NCBI GenBank assembly: GCA_965227065.1
Contig: CBDDFN010000020.1
Span: 124,001 to 188,000, forward strand
DNA from: CBDDFN01 sp965227065
GTDB taxonomy: Bacteria > Pseudomonadota > Alphaproteobacteria > SPJN01
Reading direction: 5' to 3'
Length of the DNA stretch: 64,000 nucleotides
Position 1 is the stretch's first letter, and every line of letters begins with the position of its first letter. The notes below the pieces were generated by a model. It had not been told where the DNA came from. It worked only from the letters and a program-made list of their open reading frames with translations, and did no database searches. The position numbers and the translations under genes are program-made. Shown here piece by piece: positions 18,080 through 26,513 of the stretch.

Positions 18080-19558
18080 TTAGGCTCTTGGTGCTTCGAG
18101 GCTGAAGACCGAGCCTTTGCCCGGATTTGAGCGGACTGACAGTTTCATGTCCATCATCTCCGCAAAGCGCGAGGCGATGGTGAGGCCAAGGCCCAGCCCT
18201 TCGGACTTGTCGCGTCCGGGATCGTTCAACTGATGGAATTCGTCGAAAATGCGTTTGAGATCGGCAGGCGCGATGCCGGGGCCGGTGTCGTGCACCTCGA
18301 TGCGCACGGTCTCAGCCAGATGGCGCACACCGATCAGGATGCGGCCCTGTTCGGTGTAACGGATGGCGTTGGCGATCAGGTTGCGCAAGGTGCGTTCCAG
18401 CAGCAGCCGGTCGGCAATGATGTCCGCCCCGCTTTTGACCGTCGCAATCGACAGACCCTTTTGATTGGCCTGGGCTTCAAATTCGGCATGAAGGGCTGCC
18501 AAAAGCGGGTCGACCGCGACTTGATCGGGGTTGGGTTCGATGGCGCCGGCCTCGATCTGGGACATGTCGAGCAGGGAATTGAGCAGCCGCCGCATCGATC
18601 GCTGCGCGCCGCGCAAATCGGAAATGATGGCCCGGCTGCGGTCTTCGGTGGCAGTGCGGTCAAGCGCCCCGGCAAACAAGGCGATGGCCTCAAGCGGTTG
18701 CAACAGATCGTGGCCCGCCGCGGCCAGAAAGCGCGATTTTGCAATATTGGCGCGCTCGGCTTCCTGCCGGGCGGCTTCAAGATCAGCGGTGCGGGCGCGC
18801 ACTTCCTGTTCCAGCGTATCGGCGGCCTGCCGCAGCTTGGCGCTGATCGCGGCATTGCGGGTGATTTCGGCATCCACCCGGTCGATCATCGGCCGGAAAA
18901 TGATCAGCCCTTCCAGCATCAACAGGCCCAGAATGGCGATCAGCACGCCGAACTGCACATTCTGGATGCGGTTGAGCGCGGCGGCCCCTTCGCTTTGAAA
19001 CACCAGCATCGCCTCAGCCAGTTCGGCTTCGATCACCGGCTCGAAATCTGTGATCAGCGAGTTGATCATTTCGGTCCGGCGCTGGACGGTGGCTTCATTG
19101 AGCCCGGTGACTTGCCGGTTGAGCGCAATATAGCGGCGCATCTTGGCATCGAGCGCGTCGGCCGCGCCGAAATAAATGCGGTACAGCTCGCCTTGCCAGC
19201 GTTCGGTTTGACCGAATTGCGAGACCGCGCCAACGACCGAGCGATGGCCGCGTTCCAGCACATCAATGGTTTCGATTAGCCGGGCGCGGGCTTGATTATA
19301 GTCAAAATTGTTGCTTGCGCTGCGCATCAGATGAAGCTGCAAGGCTGACCGCTCCAGCATGATGCGCTGGCGGCCCAGAAACTCGATCGAGGCGGTGACG
19401 GTCTGGCTGTTGCGCGCGGAAAGCTGGAAGATCACGAAAGAGCCGATGGCAAGCGCGCCAACCAGCACAAGCGCGATGATAAACCGGCGCGTCATCCATT
19501 CGCGCGGCTGTCCCGCTTCGATTTGCGTGTCGGCTGATCTGTCGTCCAGGCTTGCCAA
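18080..19558 (-). CDS. NahK-like sensor histidine kinase
   Basis: A 492-residue membrane kinase. Two membrane helices (about residues 25-48 and 202-222) bracket a periplasmic domain starting EFLGRQRIMLERSALQLHLMRSA, the pattern of NarX/PilJ-type N-terminal sensors. A coiled-coil stretch leads to the dimerisation box FLAAAGHDLLQPLEAI with His283, the variant typical of NahK/ErcS' kinases, and then a HATPase_c domain (NLIANAIRYTEQG, HDTGPGIAP, EGLGLGLTIASRFAEMM). There is no receiver domain, unlike many hybrid relatives. It is probably the partner of the convergent response regulator. The signal cannot be inferred. Confidence 0.9.
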   Translation of the reverse strand: MASLDDRSADTQIEAGQPREWMTRRFIIALVLVGALAIGSFVIFQLSARNSQTVTASIEFLGRQRIMLERSALQLHLMRSASNNFDYNQARARLIETIDVLERGHRSVVGAVSQFGQTERWQGELYRIYFGAADALDAKMRRYIALNRQVTGLNEATVQRRTEMINSLITDFEPVIEAELAEAMLVFQSEGAAALNRIQNVQFGVLIAILGLLMLEGLIIFRPMIDRVDAEITRNAAISAKLRQAADTLEQEVRARTADLEAARQEAERANIAKSRFLAAAGHDLLQPLEAIALFAGALDRTATEDRSRAIISDLRGAQRSMRRLLNSLLDMSQIEAGAIEPNPDQVAVDPLLAALHAEFEAQANQKGLSIATVKSGADIIADRLLLERTLRNLIANAIRYTEQGRILIGVRHLAETVRIEVHDTGPGIAPADLKRIFDEFHQLNDPGRDKSEGLGLGLTIASRFAEMMDMKLSVRSNPGKGSVFSLEAPRA

Positions 19559-19581
19559 AGCACCACTCCCTTTAAGGGAGA

Positions 19582-20694
19582 CTAAAGGGCTGCGACGATT
19601 GCGCCAATCAGATTTTTTGAACGCGGATCGGCGAACAGGTTCACATCCATCCGGTTCATGACATAGCCGACGCTCAGCCGCCGGTCGGGATCGGCAAAGA
19701 CGAACGACCCGCCAAATCCCGAATGACCGAAGGCGCGCGGGCCGGGGCCATAGATCGCCCCGTCATTGACGAGAAAGCCCGCCGCCCAGTTCATCGGCTG
19801 GCGCAAGGTGCGGTCGCGCCGGGTCGAGCGGATACGGGTTGCCTCCTCCCGCGTTTCAGCGCTGATCAGCGCCCCGCCATCCTGCGCAAGGTCTGAAAAC
19901 ACCCGCGCCAGACCATAAGCGGTGGCTTGCACGTTGGTGGAGGGAATTTGCGCTTCCCGATAGGCGGGGTCGTTGGGCCGGTTGGCATCAATGGGCGGAT
20001 TGCGGAAGGCGCGGATCGCGTCTTCGCTTGGCTTTTCGCCATCACCTGACCGGGGCATGCCACGCGGTTTAATCATCTCGGCGACGCGGTCATGCTGCGA
20101 TGGCGGCAGGCCGAGATAAAGCTGATCGCCGACACCGAGCGGTCCTGTGATGTGGTCCGACAGATAGGCACCGGGCATCTGGCCTGAGACGCGGCGCAGC
20201 ATTTCCCCGGCGGCAAAGCCGAAGGTCAGGGCGCCGTAGCCGGTGTCACGGCCCGGCTGCCACCATGGTTCCTGTGCGGCGAGGCGCGCGGTGCACAACG
20301 CCCAGTCATAAACATCGTCGGGGTTCATATCGGCGCGGAAGGCATTGAGACCTGCCTGATGGGACATGAGCTGTTCAACCGTGATCTGCGCTTTGCCGGC
20401 TTGGGCAAAGTCAGGCCAGTGCTGCGCAACCATGTCCGTATAACGCAGCGCGCCGCGATCAACTTCCATTGCCATGGACAGGGCGAGCAGGCTTTTGCTC
20501 GTTGACCAGACATTAATCAGCGTATCGGCTGCCCACGGGACCGTCTTGGCCTTGTCGGCAAAACCGTCCCACAGATTGACGACGCACTCGCCCTCGACAA
20601 AGACGGCAAGGCCTGCGCCGACCTCAAGGTCTTGTTCAAAATGGCTGGCGAATGTCTCGGCGACGCCGGTCAGCGCGCATATTTTTTGAACCAT
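19582..20694 (-). CDS. Serine hydrolase of the class C beta-lactamase/EstB family
   Basis: A 370-residue esterase-type member of the beta-lactamase class C family. The nucleophile motif STSK lies at about residue 65, the conserved tyrosine in TGYGALTFGF, and HSGFGGS takes the place of the KTG triad. No signal peptide is visible, so it is likely cytoplasmic, which argues against a true beta-lactamase and for an esterase acting on small acyl esters. The start lies 25 bases inside the 3' end of glpD, upstream on the same strand, implying cotranscription. Confidence 0.87.
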   Translation of the reverse strand: MVQKICALTGVAETFASHFEQDLEVGAGLAVFVEGECVVNLWDGFADKAKTVPWAADTLINVWSTSKSLLALSMAMEVDRGALRYTDMVAQHWPDFAQAGKAQITVEQLMSHQAGLNAFRADMNPDDVYDWALCTARLAAQEPWWQPGRDTGYGALTFGFAAGEMLRRVSGQMPGAYLSDHITGPLGVGDQLYLGLPPSQHDRVAEMIKPRGMPRSGDGEKPSEDAIRAFRNPPIDANRPNDPAYREAQIPSTNVQATAYGLARVFSDLAQDGGALISAETREEATRIRSTRRDRTLRQPMNWAAGFLVNDGAIYGPGPRAFGHSGFGGSFVFADPDRRLSVGYVMNRMDVNLFADPRSKNLIGAIVAAL

Positions 20695-22166
20695 TGATGG
20701 ATGATGTCCTGATCGGCTGGGTCGAGGTCAATGAATAGCTTGGTGCGCCGGAACAAGAAATCGGTGCCCGTGCACGCATCCTCGACATCACGTGCATGCA
20801 TCAGTTCAGCCAGCGGCACGCCGGGAACCACCATATCGGCGAGTGCAGGGTCTTGCGTCACCTGGGTGAAGAGGCTTTTGGCTTCATCGCCATAGGTGAA
20901 CACCCAGCGCCGCCGCACCATCACGGGCAGATTGGCGGGGCCTTGCGCTGCCAGCTCGGCCAGCGCAGTGCGGTCCAGGCTGCCACCATGGATTGGCTCG
21001 GACTGGGTCCAGGGGTCGCGTTCGGGCAAGCCAAGCTCTTCCAAACGAGACAAAACCAGTTCACCCAGCGTGCGGTGGGTGGTGAGCTTGCCGCCAAAAA
21101 TCGTCAGAAAGGCACCATCCCCCGATTGGTGGACATCAAGCTCATATTCGCGGCTGACTTTCGAGGGATTGTCCGCTCCGTCATCGACCAGCGGTCGGAC
21201 ACCTGAATAGGTCGTCAGCACTTTGTCGGGTGTCAGATGATCATCGAAATAGCGATTATAGATATCGAGAATGTAGTCGCGTTCCTCATCGCTGCATTGC
21301 GGATTGGCGGGGTCGTCATCATGGGGCGCATCGGTGGTGCCCAGAATGCGGTAGCGGTCATCAAGCCAGGGAATGACAAACACCACCCGGCCATCCTCAT
21401 TTTGTAGCAGATAGGCATTGGGGTCTTTGGGATTGGGCATGCGCACGATCAGATGGCTGCCGCGCACCAGCCGCAATTTGCGGTTTGAGCCGATGGCCTG
21501 GGCGCGGGTCAGCACCTCGGTGGCCCAGGGACCGGCCGCATTGACCACGAACCGCGCCTTGATGGTGTGGCGCTGTCCCGCTTGGCGCACCCGCAAGCTG
21601 TAGCCATTCTCCCGCAGTGTGATTTCCTCAACCTCGCGGCGATTGCCGATATCGGCGCCGCGCGTGCGCGCATCCAAAAGCGTCTCAAGGGTCAACCGGG
21701 CATCATCGCACCAGCAATCAGGATAGTGCAGCACGCCCGACAGGCCGACGGCGCGCAGGCGGGGGATGTCCGCCCGGTCTGCCGCTTTGAGCCGTCCAGA
21801 GCGCGCCAACAATTTTCGGCCCGACAGAAAATCGTAGAAAAACAGGCCAAGCCGCACCATCCAGGCCGGCCGGTCCTGGCCACGCTTGATCGGCACAAGA
21901 AAGCGCAGCGGATAAACCAGATGCGGTGCGATCGCCATCAGCGTCTCGCGCTCATGCAGGGACTCGCGCACCAGCCGGAATTCATATTGTTCAAGATAGC
22001 GGATACCGCCATGGATCAGCTTGGACGAGCGCGAGGAGGTGCCTTCCGCGAAGTCATCCCTTTCCGCAAGGTAAACCGAATGTCCGCGGCCCGCCGCGTC
22101 GCGGGCCACTGCTGCGCCGTTAATGCCGCCGCCAATCACGGCGATATCATAGATGTGATCTGTCAT
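20670..22166 (-). CDS. glpD: Aerobic glycerol-3-phosphate dehydrogenase
   Basis: A 498-residue membrane-associated flavoenzyme oxidising sn-glycerol 3-phosphate to dihydroxyacetone phosphate with transfer of electrons to quinone. The start at 22166 puts the dinucleotide fold at the N-terminus (DIAVIGGGINGAAVARDAAGRGHSVYLAERDDFAEGTSS). Further GlpD hallmarks are KLIHGGIRYLE, FVVNAAGPWATEV, KLRLVRGSHLIV and the C-terminal FGGKLTTHRTLGE. The longer frame to 22328 would run through the tandem repeat and into the divergent gene, so it is rejected. Pairing with an acyl ester hydrolase suggests use of glycerol from lipids. A 29-base imperfect tandem repeat directly upstream may control it. Confidence 0.96.
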   Translation of the reverse strand: MTDHIYDIAVIGGGINGAAVARDAAGRGHSVYLAERDDFAEGTSSRSSKLIHGGIRYLEQYEFRLVRESLHERETLMAIAPHLVYPLRFLVPIKRGQDRPAWMVRLGLFFYDFLSGRKLLARSGRLKAADRADIPRLRAVGLSGVLHYPDCWCDDARLTLETLLDARTRGADIGNRREVEEITLRENGYSLRVRQAGQRHTIKARFVVNAAGPWATEVLTRAQAIGSNRKLRLVRGSHLIVRMPNPKDPNAYLLQNEDGRVVFVIPWLDDRYRILGTTDAPHDDDPANPQCSDEERDYILDIYNRYFDDHLTPDKVLTTYSGVRPLVDDGADNPSKVSREYELDVHQSGDGAFLTIFGGKLTTHRTLGELVLSRLEELGLPERDPWTQSEPIHGGSLDRTALAELAAQGPANLPVMVRRRWVFTYGDEAKSLFTQVTQDPALADMVVPGVPLAELMHARDVEDACTGTDFLFRRTKLFIDLDPADQDIIHQWFKKYAR

Positions 22167-22170
22167 GACG

Positions 22171-22231
22171 TCGTGTCGTACCCTGAAAGACAGGTTGATA
22201 ATTCGTGTCGTACCCTGAATGGAGGGTTGAT
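22171..22231. repeat. Imperfect tandem repeat in the glpD/acyl-CoA dehydrogenase divergent promoter
   Basis: TCGTGTCGTACCCTGAA occurs at 22171-22187 and again at 22203-22219. The similarity extends through GGTTGAT (25 of 29 positions equal), with a period of 32 bases, close to three helical turns. Placed between the glpD start and the divergent acyl-CoA dehydrogenase start, it is a reasonable tandem operator. The binding protein is unknown. Confidence 0.7.
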
Positions 22232-22301
22232 TGAAACCCGCGATTTGGCGGATGCTCTCCCGGTTCGCTATCGCATCACACAACAATGACAGGGATAAAG
22301 A

Positions 22302-23414
22302 ATGAACTTCGATTTTTCCGATGAACAAAAAATGCTGCGCGAGACCGCGCGGCGTTATCTCGATGACAAATGCGGGTCTGAGACCGTGCGCAAAGTGCTC
22401 GACACCGACACGCCTTATGACAAGGCGCTGTGGGCGGGTCTGGCCGAGATGGGCTTTCAGGGCGCTGCCATCCCCGAAGAGTTTGGCGGTCTGGGACTTG
22501 GCTATCTTGAGCTGTGCGTGATCGCGGAAGAGCTTGGCCGCGCTGTGGCTCCGGTACCATTTTCTTCAAGCGTCTATCTCGCCACCGAAGCCTTACTGAT
22601 GGCCGGCACTCCGGCGCAGAAAGAAACCTGGCTGCCCAAGCTGGCAAGCGGGGAGGCGATTGGCTGTATGGCCACCGCCGAAGGGGCCCAGCCGGTCAGC
22701 CCGAAAAATCTTTCGGCCCGGTTTGATGGTTCGACCCTGACAGGCGAAAAGGTGGCTGTCGCCGATGGCGATATTGCCGACTTCGCTATTGTGCTGGCCA
22801 ATGGCAAATCCGGCGCGGTTCTGACGCTGGTTGATTTATCGGGAGAGGGGGTTGAGCGGCGCACCGTGCGTACGGTCGACAGTTCGCGCAGCCATGCGAT
22901 CCTGACATTCAACGGGGCTGCGGCTGAGCAGCTCGGTGCCGACGGTGAGGGCTGGTCGCTGAAGGAGCGCCTGTTTGACCGTGCCGCCGTCATGATGGCC
23001 TTTGAGCAGATTGGCGGGGCGGACGCCGCGCTTGCCATGGCGAAAGACTATACGATGGAGCGCTATGCCTTTGGCCGCCAGATTGCGAGCTATCAGGCGC
23101 TGAAGCACAAGCTGGCCGACATGTATATCGGCAATGAGCTTGCACGCTCCAACGCCTATTACGGTGCCTGGGCTTTATCGGTCGACTCGGCGGAGTTGCC
23201 GATTGCGGCAGCCGGTGCGCGGGCGAGTGCGTGTGACGCCTATGATTTCGCCAGTGCTGAAAACATTCAGGCCCATGGCGGTATTGGGTACACCTGGGAA
23301 GCCGATTGCCAGCTGCATTACAAGCGGGCGCGCCTGTTGAGCCTGACGCTGGGCTCCAAGCGCTACTGGAAGGACCTGCTGGTCACCCGCCTCGAACAAA
23401 AGAACGCCGCGTAA
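22302..23414 (+). CDS. Acyl-CoA dehydrogenase, smaller subunit of a heteromeric pair
   Basis: A 370-residue FAD enzyme of the acyl-CoA dehydrogenase family. AGGGATAAAGA precedes the ATG. The N-terminal helical domain (IPEEFGGLGLGYLELCVIAEELGRA), middle beta domain and C-terminal domain (MERYAFGRQIASYQALKHKLADMY, NIQAHGGIGYTWE) are present. The usual catalytic Glu segment near the C-terminus (YEGT type) is missing and replaced by LTLGSK. The enzyme probably works as the non-catalytic or complementary chain with the next gene, 23 bases downstream, as in the alpha2beta2 enzymes known from steroid and branched-acyl degradation. Substrate unknown. Confidence 0.9.
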   Translation: MNFDFSDEQKMLRETARRYLDDKCGSETVRKVLDTDTPYDKALWAGLAEMGFQGAAIPEEFGGLGLGYLELCVIAEELGRAVAPVPFSSSVYLATEALLMAGTPAQKETWLPKLASGEAIGCMATAEGAQPVSPKNLSARFDGSTLTGEKVAVADGDIADFAIVLANGKSGAVLTLVDLSGEGVERRTVRTVDSSRSHAILTFNGAAAEQLGADGEGWSLKERLFDRAAVMMAFEQIGGADAALAMAKDYTMERYAFGRQIASYQALKHKLADMYIGNELARSNAYYGAWALSVDSAELPIAAAGARASACDAYDFASAENIQAHGGIGYTWEADCQLHYKRARLLSLTLGSKRYWKDLLVTRLEQKNAA

Positions 23415-23437
23415 GCGCGCGTAAGGGAGAATTCAAA

Positions 23438-24667
23438 ATGGATTTTAACGATACCAAAGAAGAAGCCGAATTCCGCGCCGAAGCCCGCGCGTTTCTTGAA
23501 ACGAATGCCACACCCAAAACCGACAAAAGCTCAAATTGGCGCGCCGGTATTTCCGAAGACGAGGCTCTCAAGCTCGGCAAGGAATGGCAGGCCAAAAAGG
23601 CCGATGCCGGTTTTGCCCAGATCACCTGGCCCAAGGAATGGGGCGGCCGGGGCGGCACCCCGATCCAGTCGGTGATCTATTCACAGGAAGAGAGCAATTT
23701 CCTGGTGCCCGGCGGGTTTTTCGAAATCGGCCTGGGCATGTGCATCCCCACCATGATGGCCTATGCCACCGATGAGCAAAACAAGCGCTATGTTTTGCCT
23801 GCTTTGCGCGGCGAGGAAATCTGGTGCCAGCTGTTTTCGGAACCCTCGGCGGGGTCCGATGTTGCCGGCCTTGGCACCAAAGCGGTGCGCGATGGCGATG
23901 AATGGGTGATCAACGGCCAGAAGGTCTGGACCTCAGGCGCGCATTATTCCGACTATGGCATTGTGCTGACCCGCACCAATCCAGACGTGCCCAAGCATAA
24001 GGGGCTCACCATGTTCTTCATCGACATGAAGAGCGAGGGCATTGAATGCCGCCCGATCAAGCAGCTGTCGGGCGAGGCAAACTTCAACGAAGTGTTCTTC
24101 ACCGATGTGCGCGTGCCACATGCGCAAATGCTGGGCGAGGAAGGCTCGGGCTGGAAGGTTGCCATCACCACGCTGATGAATGAGCGTCTGGCGGTGGGCG
24201 GTGCAACCGGTGCCGATGTTGAGGATTTGATTGAACTTGCCCGCGCGACTGAACTTGAAACCGGCCCGGCGATCAAGGACATGGATGTGCGCCAGAAACT
24301 GGCGGACTGGTACACGCGCGGCCAGGGTCTGAAATATACCCGCTTCCGCACCATCACCGCTTTGTCGAAAGGCCAGCAGCCGGGACCCGAAAGCTCGATC
24401 GGCAAAGTTGTGTCGGCCCCGCGCTTGCAGGAGCTGTCAGGCTTTGCGCTTGAGCTGATGGATATGGCCGGTGTCATGATGGACAAGGAAGCCACCGGCG
24501 ATACGCAGAAGTTCCACCAGTCTTATATGTGGGCGCCGGGTCTGCGGATTGCGGGCGGCACCGATGAAATCCTGCGCAACATCATTGCTGAACGCGTGCT
24601 GGGCATGCCCGGCGATATCCGCGTTGATAAGGATGTGGCCTATAAGGATTTGCCCAAAGGCGCGTAA
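23438..24667 (+). CDS. Acyl-CoA dehydrogenase, larger subunit of a heteromeric pair
   Basis: A 409-residue acyl-CoA dehydrogenase; ATG at 23438 with GTAAGGGAG upstream. It carries ITWPKEWGGRGGTPIQSVIY, the FAD/substrate loop FSEPSAGSDVAGLGTKAVRDGDEWVINGQKVWTSGAH, and C-terminal RIAGGTDEILRNIIAERVLGMP. The glutamate of the MCAD-type YEGT motif is glycine here. A glutamate in LMNERLAVGG lies where long-chain and isovaleryl enzymes keep their base, so this chain is the likely catalytic subunit of the pair. That assignment is inferred from motif position. A terminator hairpin follows. Confidence 0.92.
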   Translation: MDFNDTKEEAEFRAEARAFLETNATPKTDKSSNWRAGISEDEALKLGKEWQAKKADAGFAQITWPKEWGGRGGTPIQSVIYSQEESNFLVPGGFFEIGLGMCIPTMMAYATDEQNKRYVLPALRGEEIWCQLFSEPSAGSDVAGLGTKAVRDGDEWVINGQKVWTSGAHYSDYGIVLTRTNPDVPKHKGLTMFFIDMKSEGIECRPIKQLSGEANFNEVFFTDVRVPHAQMLGEEGSGWKVAITTLMNERLAVGGATGADVEDLIELARATELETGPAIKDMDVRQKLADWYTRGQGLKYTRFRTITALSKGQQPGPESSIGKVVSAPRLQELSGFALELMDMAGVMMDKEATGDTQKFHQSYMWAPGLRIAGGTDEILRNIIAERVLGMPGDIRVDKDVAYKDLPKGA

Positions 24668-24685
24668 GCCTCTGGCGTCATTGTG

Positions 24686-24715
24686 AAGGGCCGGTCCTGA
24701 TGGGGCCGGCCCTTT
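24686..24715 (+). terminator. Terminator hairpin after the acyl-CoA dehydrogenase pair
   Basis: AAGGGCCGGTCC pairs with GGGGCCGGCCCTT around a four-base loop 18 bases after the stop codon. The trailing T-run (TTTGTGTTTG) is interrupted, so termination may be incomplete. Confidence 0.7.
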
Positions 24716-24767
24716 GTGTTTGCGCCAACCATTTCTTTGCTAAACTGCGGAGGAAGGAGTGCGCCCC

Positions 24768-25325
24768 ATGATCATCCGCCCTGCCACGCTTGATGACGCG
24801 CCCGCCATTGCGGCGATCTATGCGCCTTATGTATCCGAAACGGCGATTTCGTTCGAGGCCGTGCCGCCATCGGCCGATGAGATGGCCCAGCGCATGGAAA
24901 CCTGTTTGGTGCACTATCCCTGGCTTGTGGCTGACGATGGGGGCCGGATCGCGGGCTATGTCTATGCCGGACGCCATGCGGGCCGGGCGGCCTATGACTG
25001 GTCCGCTGATGTGACGGCCTATCTGCACTCTGACTATCACCGGCAGGGTTTGGCAACACGGCTCTACACGGTGTTGATCACGATACTCAAGCGTCAGGGC
25101 TATCACGCCCTGTTTGCGGGGATCACGCTCCCGAACGCGGCCAGCGTGGGTTTGCACCGATCCTTCGGAATGGACGAGGTCGGCGTCTATCGCCAGGTCG
25201 GTTTCAAATTCGGCCAGTGGCATGATGTGGTGTGGATGGGCATGACTATTTCGGATGGAAAGCCGCCGGAAAATCCGCCAACACCCGCTTCGGAACTGTT
25301 TCGGAACGATCAGGTCTTTTTCTAA
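24768..25325 (+). CDS. GNAT N-acetyltransferase, phosphinothricin acetyltransferase-like
   Basis: A 185-residue acetyl-CoA-dependent N-acetyltransferase. GGAGGAAGGAG precedes the ATG at 24768; a GTG nine bases earlier is less well placed. Motifs typical of the Pat/YncA group are IYAPYVSETAISFE with PPSADEM (acceptor side), the acetyl-CoA loop YHRQGLATRLYTVL, and PNAASVGLHRSFGMDEVGVYRQVGFKFGQWHDVVWM. Such enzymes acetylate phosphinothricin, methionine sulfoximine or related amino acids; the natural role is often amino-acid detoxification. It stands alone, and the AT-rich insert begins just after it. Confidence 0.92.
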   Translation: MIIRPATLDDAPAIAAIYAPYVSETAISFEAVPPSADEMAQRMETCLVHYPWLVADDGGRIAGYVYAGRHAGRAAYDWSADVTAYLHSDYHRQGLATRLYTVLITILKRQGYHALFAGITLPNAASVGLHRSFGMDEVGVYRQVGFKFGQWHDVVWMGMTISDGKPPENPPTPASELFRNDQVFF

Positions 25326-25365
25326 CTTCTTCCGAAACACTATTTCGTTTGTTGTAGTTTTAAAT

Positions 25366-26475
25366 TCATCTTTTGATCGCAGTGTTACAGAACGGGTGCG
25401 TTATTTGACAGTTCTCCGCGCTGCCGTCACCTAAGTCGCGTTTTGGCTTAATGTGATCGTATGAAGCTGATTTTTGAGGGTCCAGATAGCCATTGCACAC
25501 CGGGCAGCGCACAGCGGATTCGAGCGCATTTTTTAAAAACACAAGCGACTTAGTTTCATCTGAAAAATCAATCGACTCCAAGGCGTCGGTCAACGATCCA
25601 AATTCGCCTTTTAAGCCCAATGCGTCTGCAATATTTTCATTTGTGATTGTTGGGATATTTTCAATTTCTTGAGACAGGAAGTTGATCAAATTCGCCACTC
25701 TATCAATTCTTTGTCTGCTGTTGACGTTGGCTAGACCTTGATTTATCAGACTCTTTTTTTCAATTAATGACTTTTCCATTCTTGAACGATTTTTAGTAAA
25801 ATTTTTAAACCAGGCTTTGTTGTTGTTCCTGGTTGCGTCAGAAAATGCTTTAAAGGTTCCCAAAAATAAGAATCTACTATGTATTCCTCTATCTGTATAA
25901 AAATATATCGCTGGATGTAGTCCTAGGCTAGAAGGTGAATTTCCCGTTATGCGATTAACGACCTTCTTAGCCTTTCTCAGATCTTCTATTGTTTTATCCC
26001 CAAATTTATCCTCACCCAACTCTTTTATTGCTTTTGCCGGATCAGAGTACCCATCAACCAAGGAAAATATGTCAATCAACATTTTGAGCGCGTCGACCGG
26101 AGATGAAGTGCCGCCAAGGGGTAAATCCAATGTTTTGATCGGTTCTTTGATGTCTGGTTGGAATAGTAACTTGTTTACGTTATCTGAGTGGTCTTCAATT
26201 TGTTGTTGTTTTTCATCTGAAAAATCTGACCAATATTTGTGCCCTGTGCCTGACCTTACTATAGACCGCGACGCTATAGCGTAGCTCTTTTTTCTATTTC
26301 TAAGAATTAACTCTTCAGTTTTATCGAGTGCCGTGCCTTGGGAATTGATTTTAAAAAACGACGTTTCAGCGACTTCTTGTGAGCCTTGAATCCACTGAAC
26401 ATGTAACGTTCTAGAAAAAATAGTTGATGCCATTTTTGCTTTATCGGCACCTGAATCAAGCTCAGATTCAGACAT
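25366..26475 (-). CDS. HNH-containing 3' part of a split DUF262/HNH gene
   Basis: The open stretch from the first ATG encodes 369 residues, ending in an HNH endonuclease domain: CPVCNG, then YDHIKPKRDLGDG and ENCQITHPFCNTAIK. The N-terminal part (VQWIQGSQEVAETSFFKINSQGTALDKTEELIL) reads like the second half of a DUF262 ParB/Srx-like domain, so the frame is not an independent protein. Codons upstream of the ATG stay open (KAKQTRRLVESHVGRFEDFRG) and join the DUF262 frame at an A-run at 26535-26541. DUF262 plus HNH proteins of the GmrSD type cut modified DNA in phage defence; that role is inferred. Base composition is far more AT-rich than the neighbourhood. Confidence 0.75.
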   Translation of the reverse strand: MSESELDSGADKAKMASTIFSRTLHVQWIQGSQEVAETSFFKINSQGTALDKTEELILRNRKKSYAIASRSIVRSGTGHKYWSDFSDEKQQQIEDHSDNVNKLLFQPDIKEPIKTLDLPLGGTSSPVDALKMLIDIFSLVDGYSDPAKAIKELGEDKFGDKTIEDLRKAKKVVNRITGNSPSSLGLHPAIYFYTDRGIHSRFLFLGTFKAFSDATRNNNKAWFKNFTKNRSRMEKSLIEKKSLINQGLANVNSRQRIDRVANLINFLSQEIENIPTITNENIADALGLKGEFGSLTDALESIDFSDETKSLVFLKNALESAVRCPVCNGYLDPQKSASYDHIKPKRDLGDGSAENCQITHPFCNTAIKR

Positions 26476-26513
26476 TCCGCGAAAATCTTCAAATCTACCT
26501 ACATGAGATTCGA

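Noticed and set aside
22166..22328. A longer glpD start overlapping the divergent acyl-CoA dehydrogenase gene.
   Set aside because: The GlpD fold begins at MTDHIYDIAVIGGG; the extra 54 codons translate the tandem repeat and noncoding spacer.
25326..25370. A copy of the dusA 5' sequence (CCCCCATGATGGACTGG-like) as the far attachment site of the AT-rich insert.
   Set aside because: No match could be seen at the left border of the insert.
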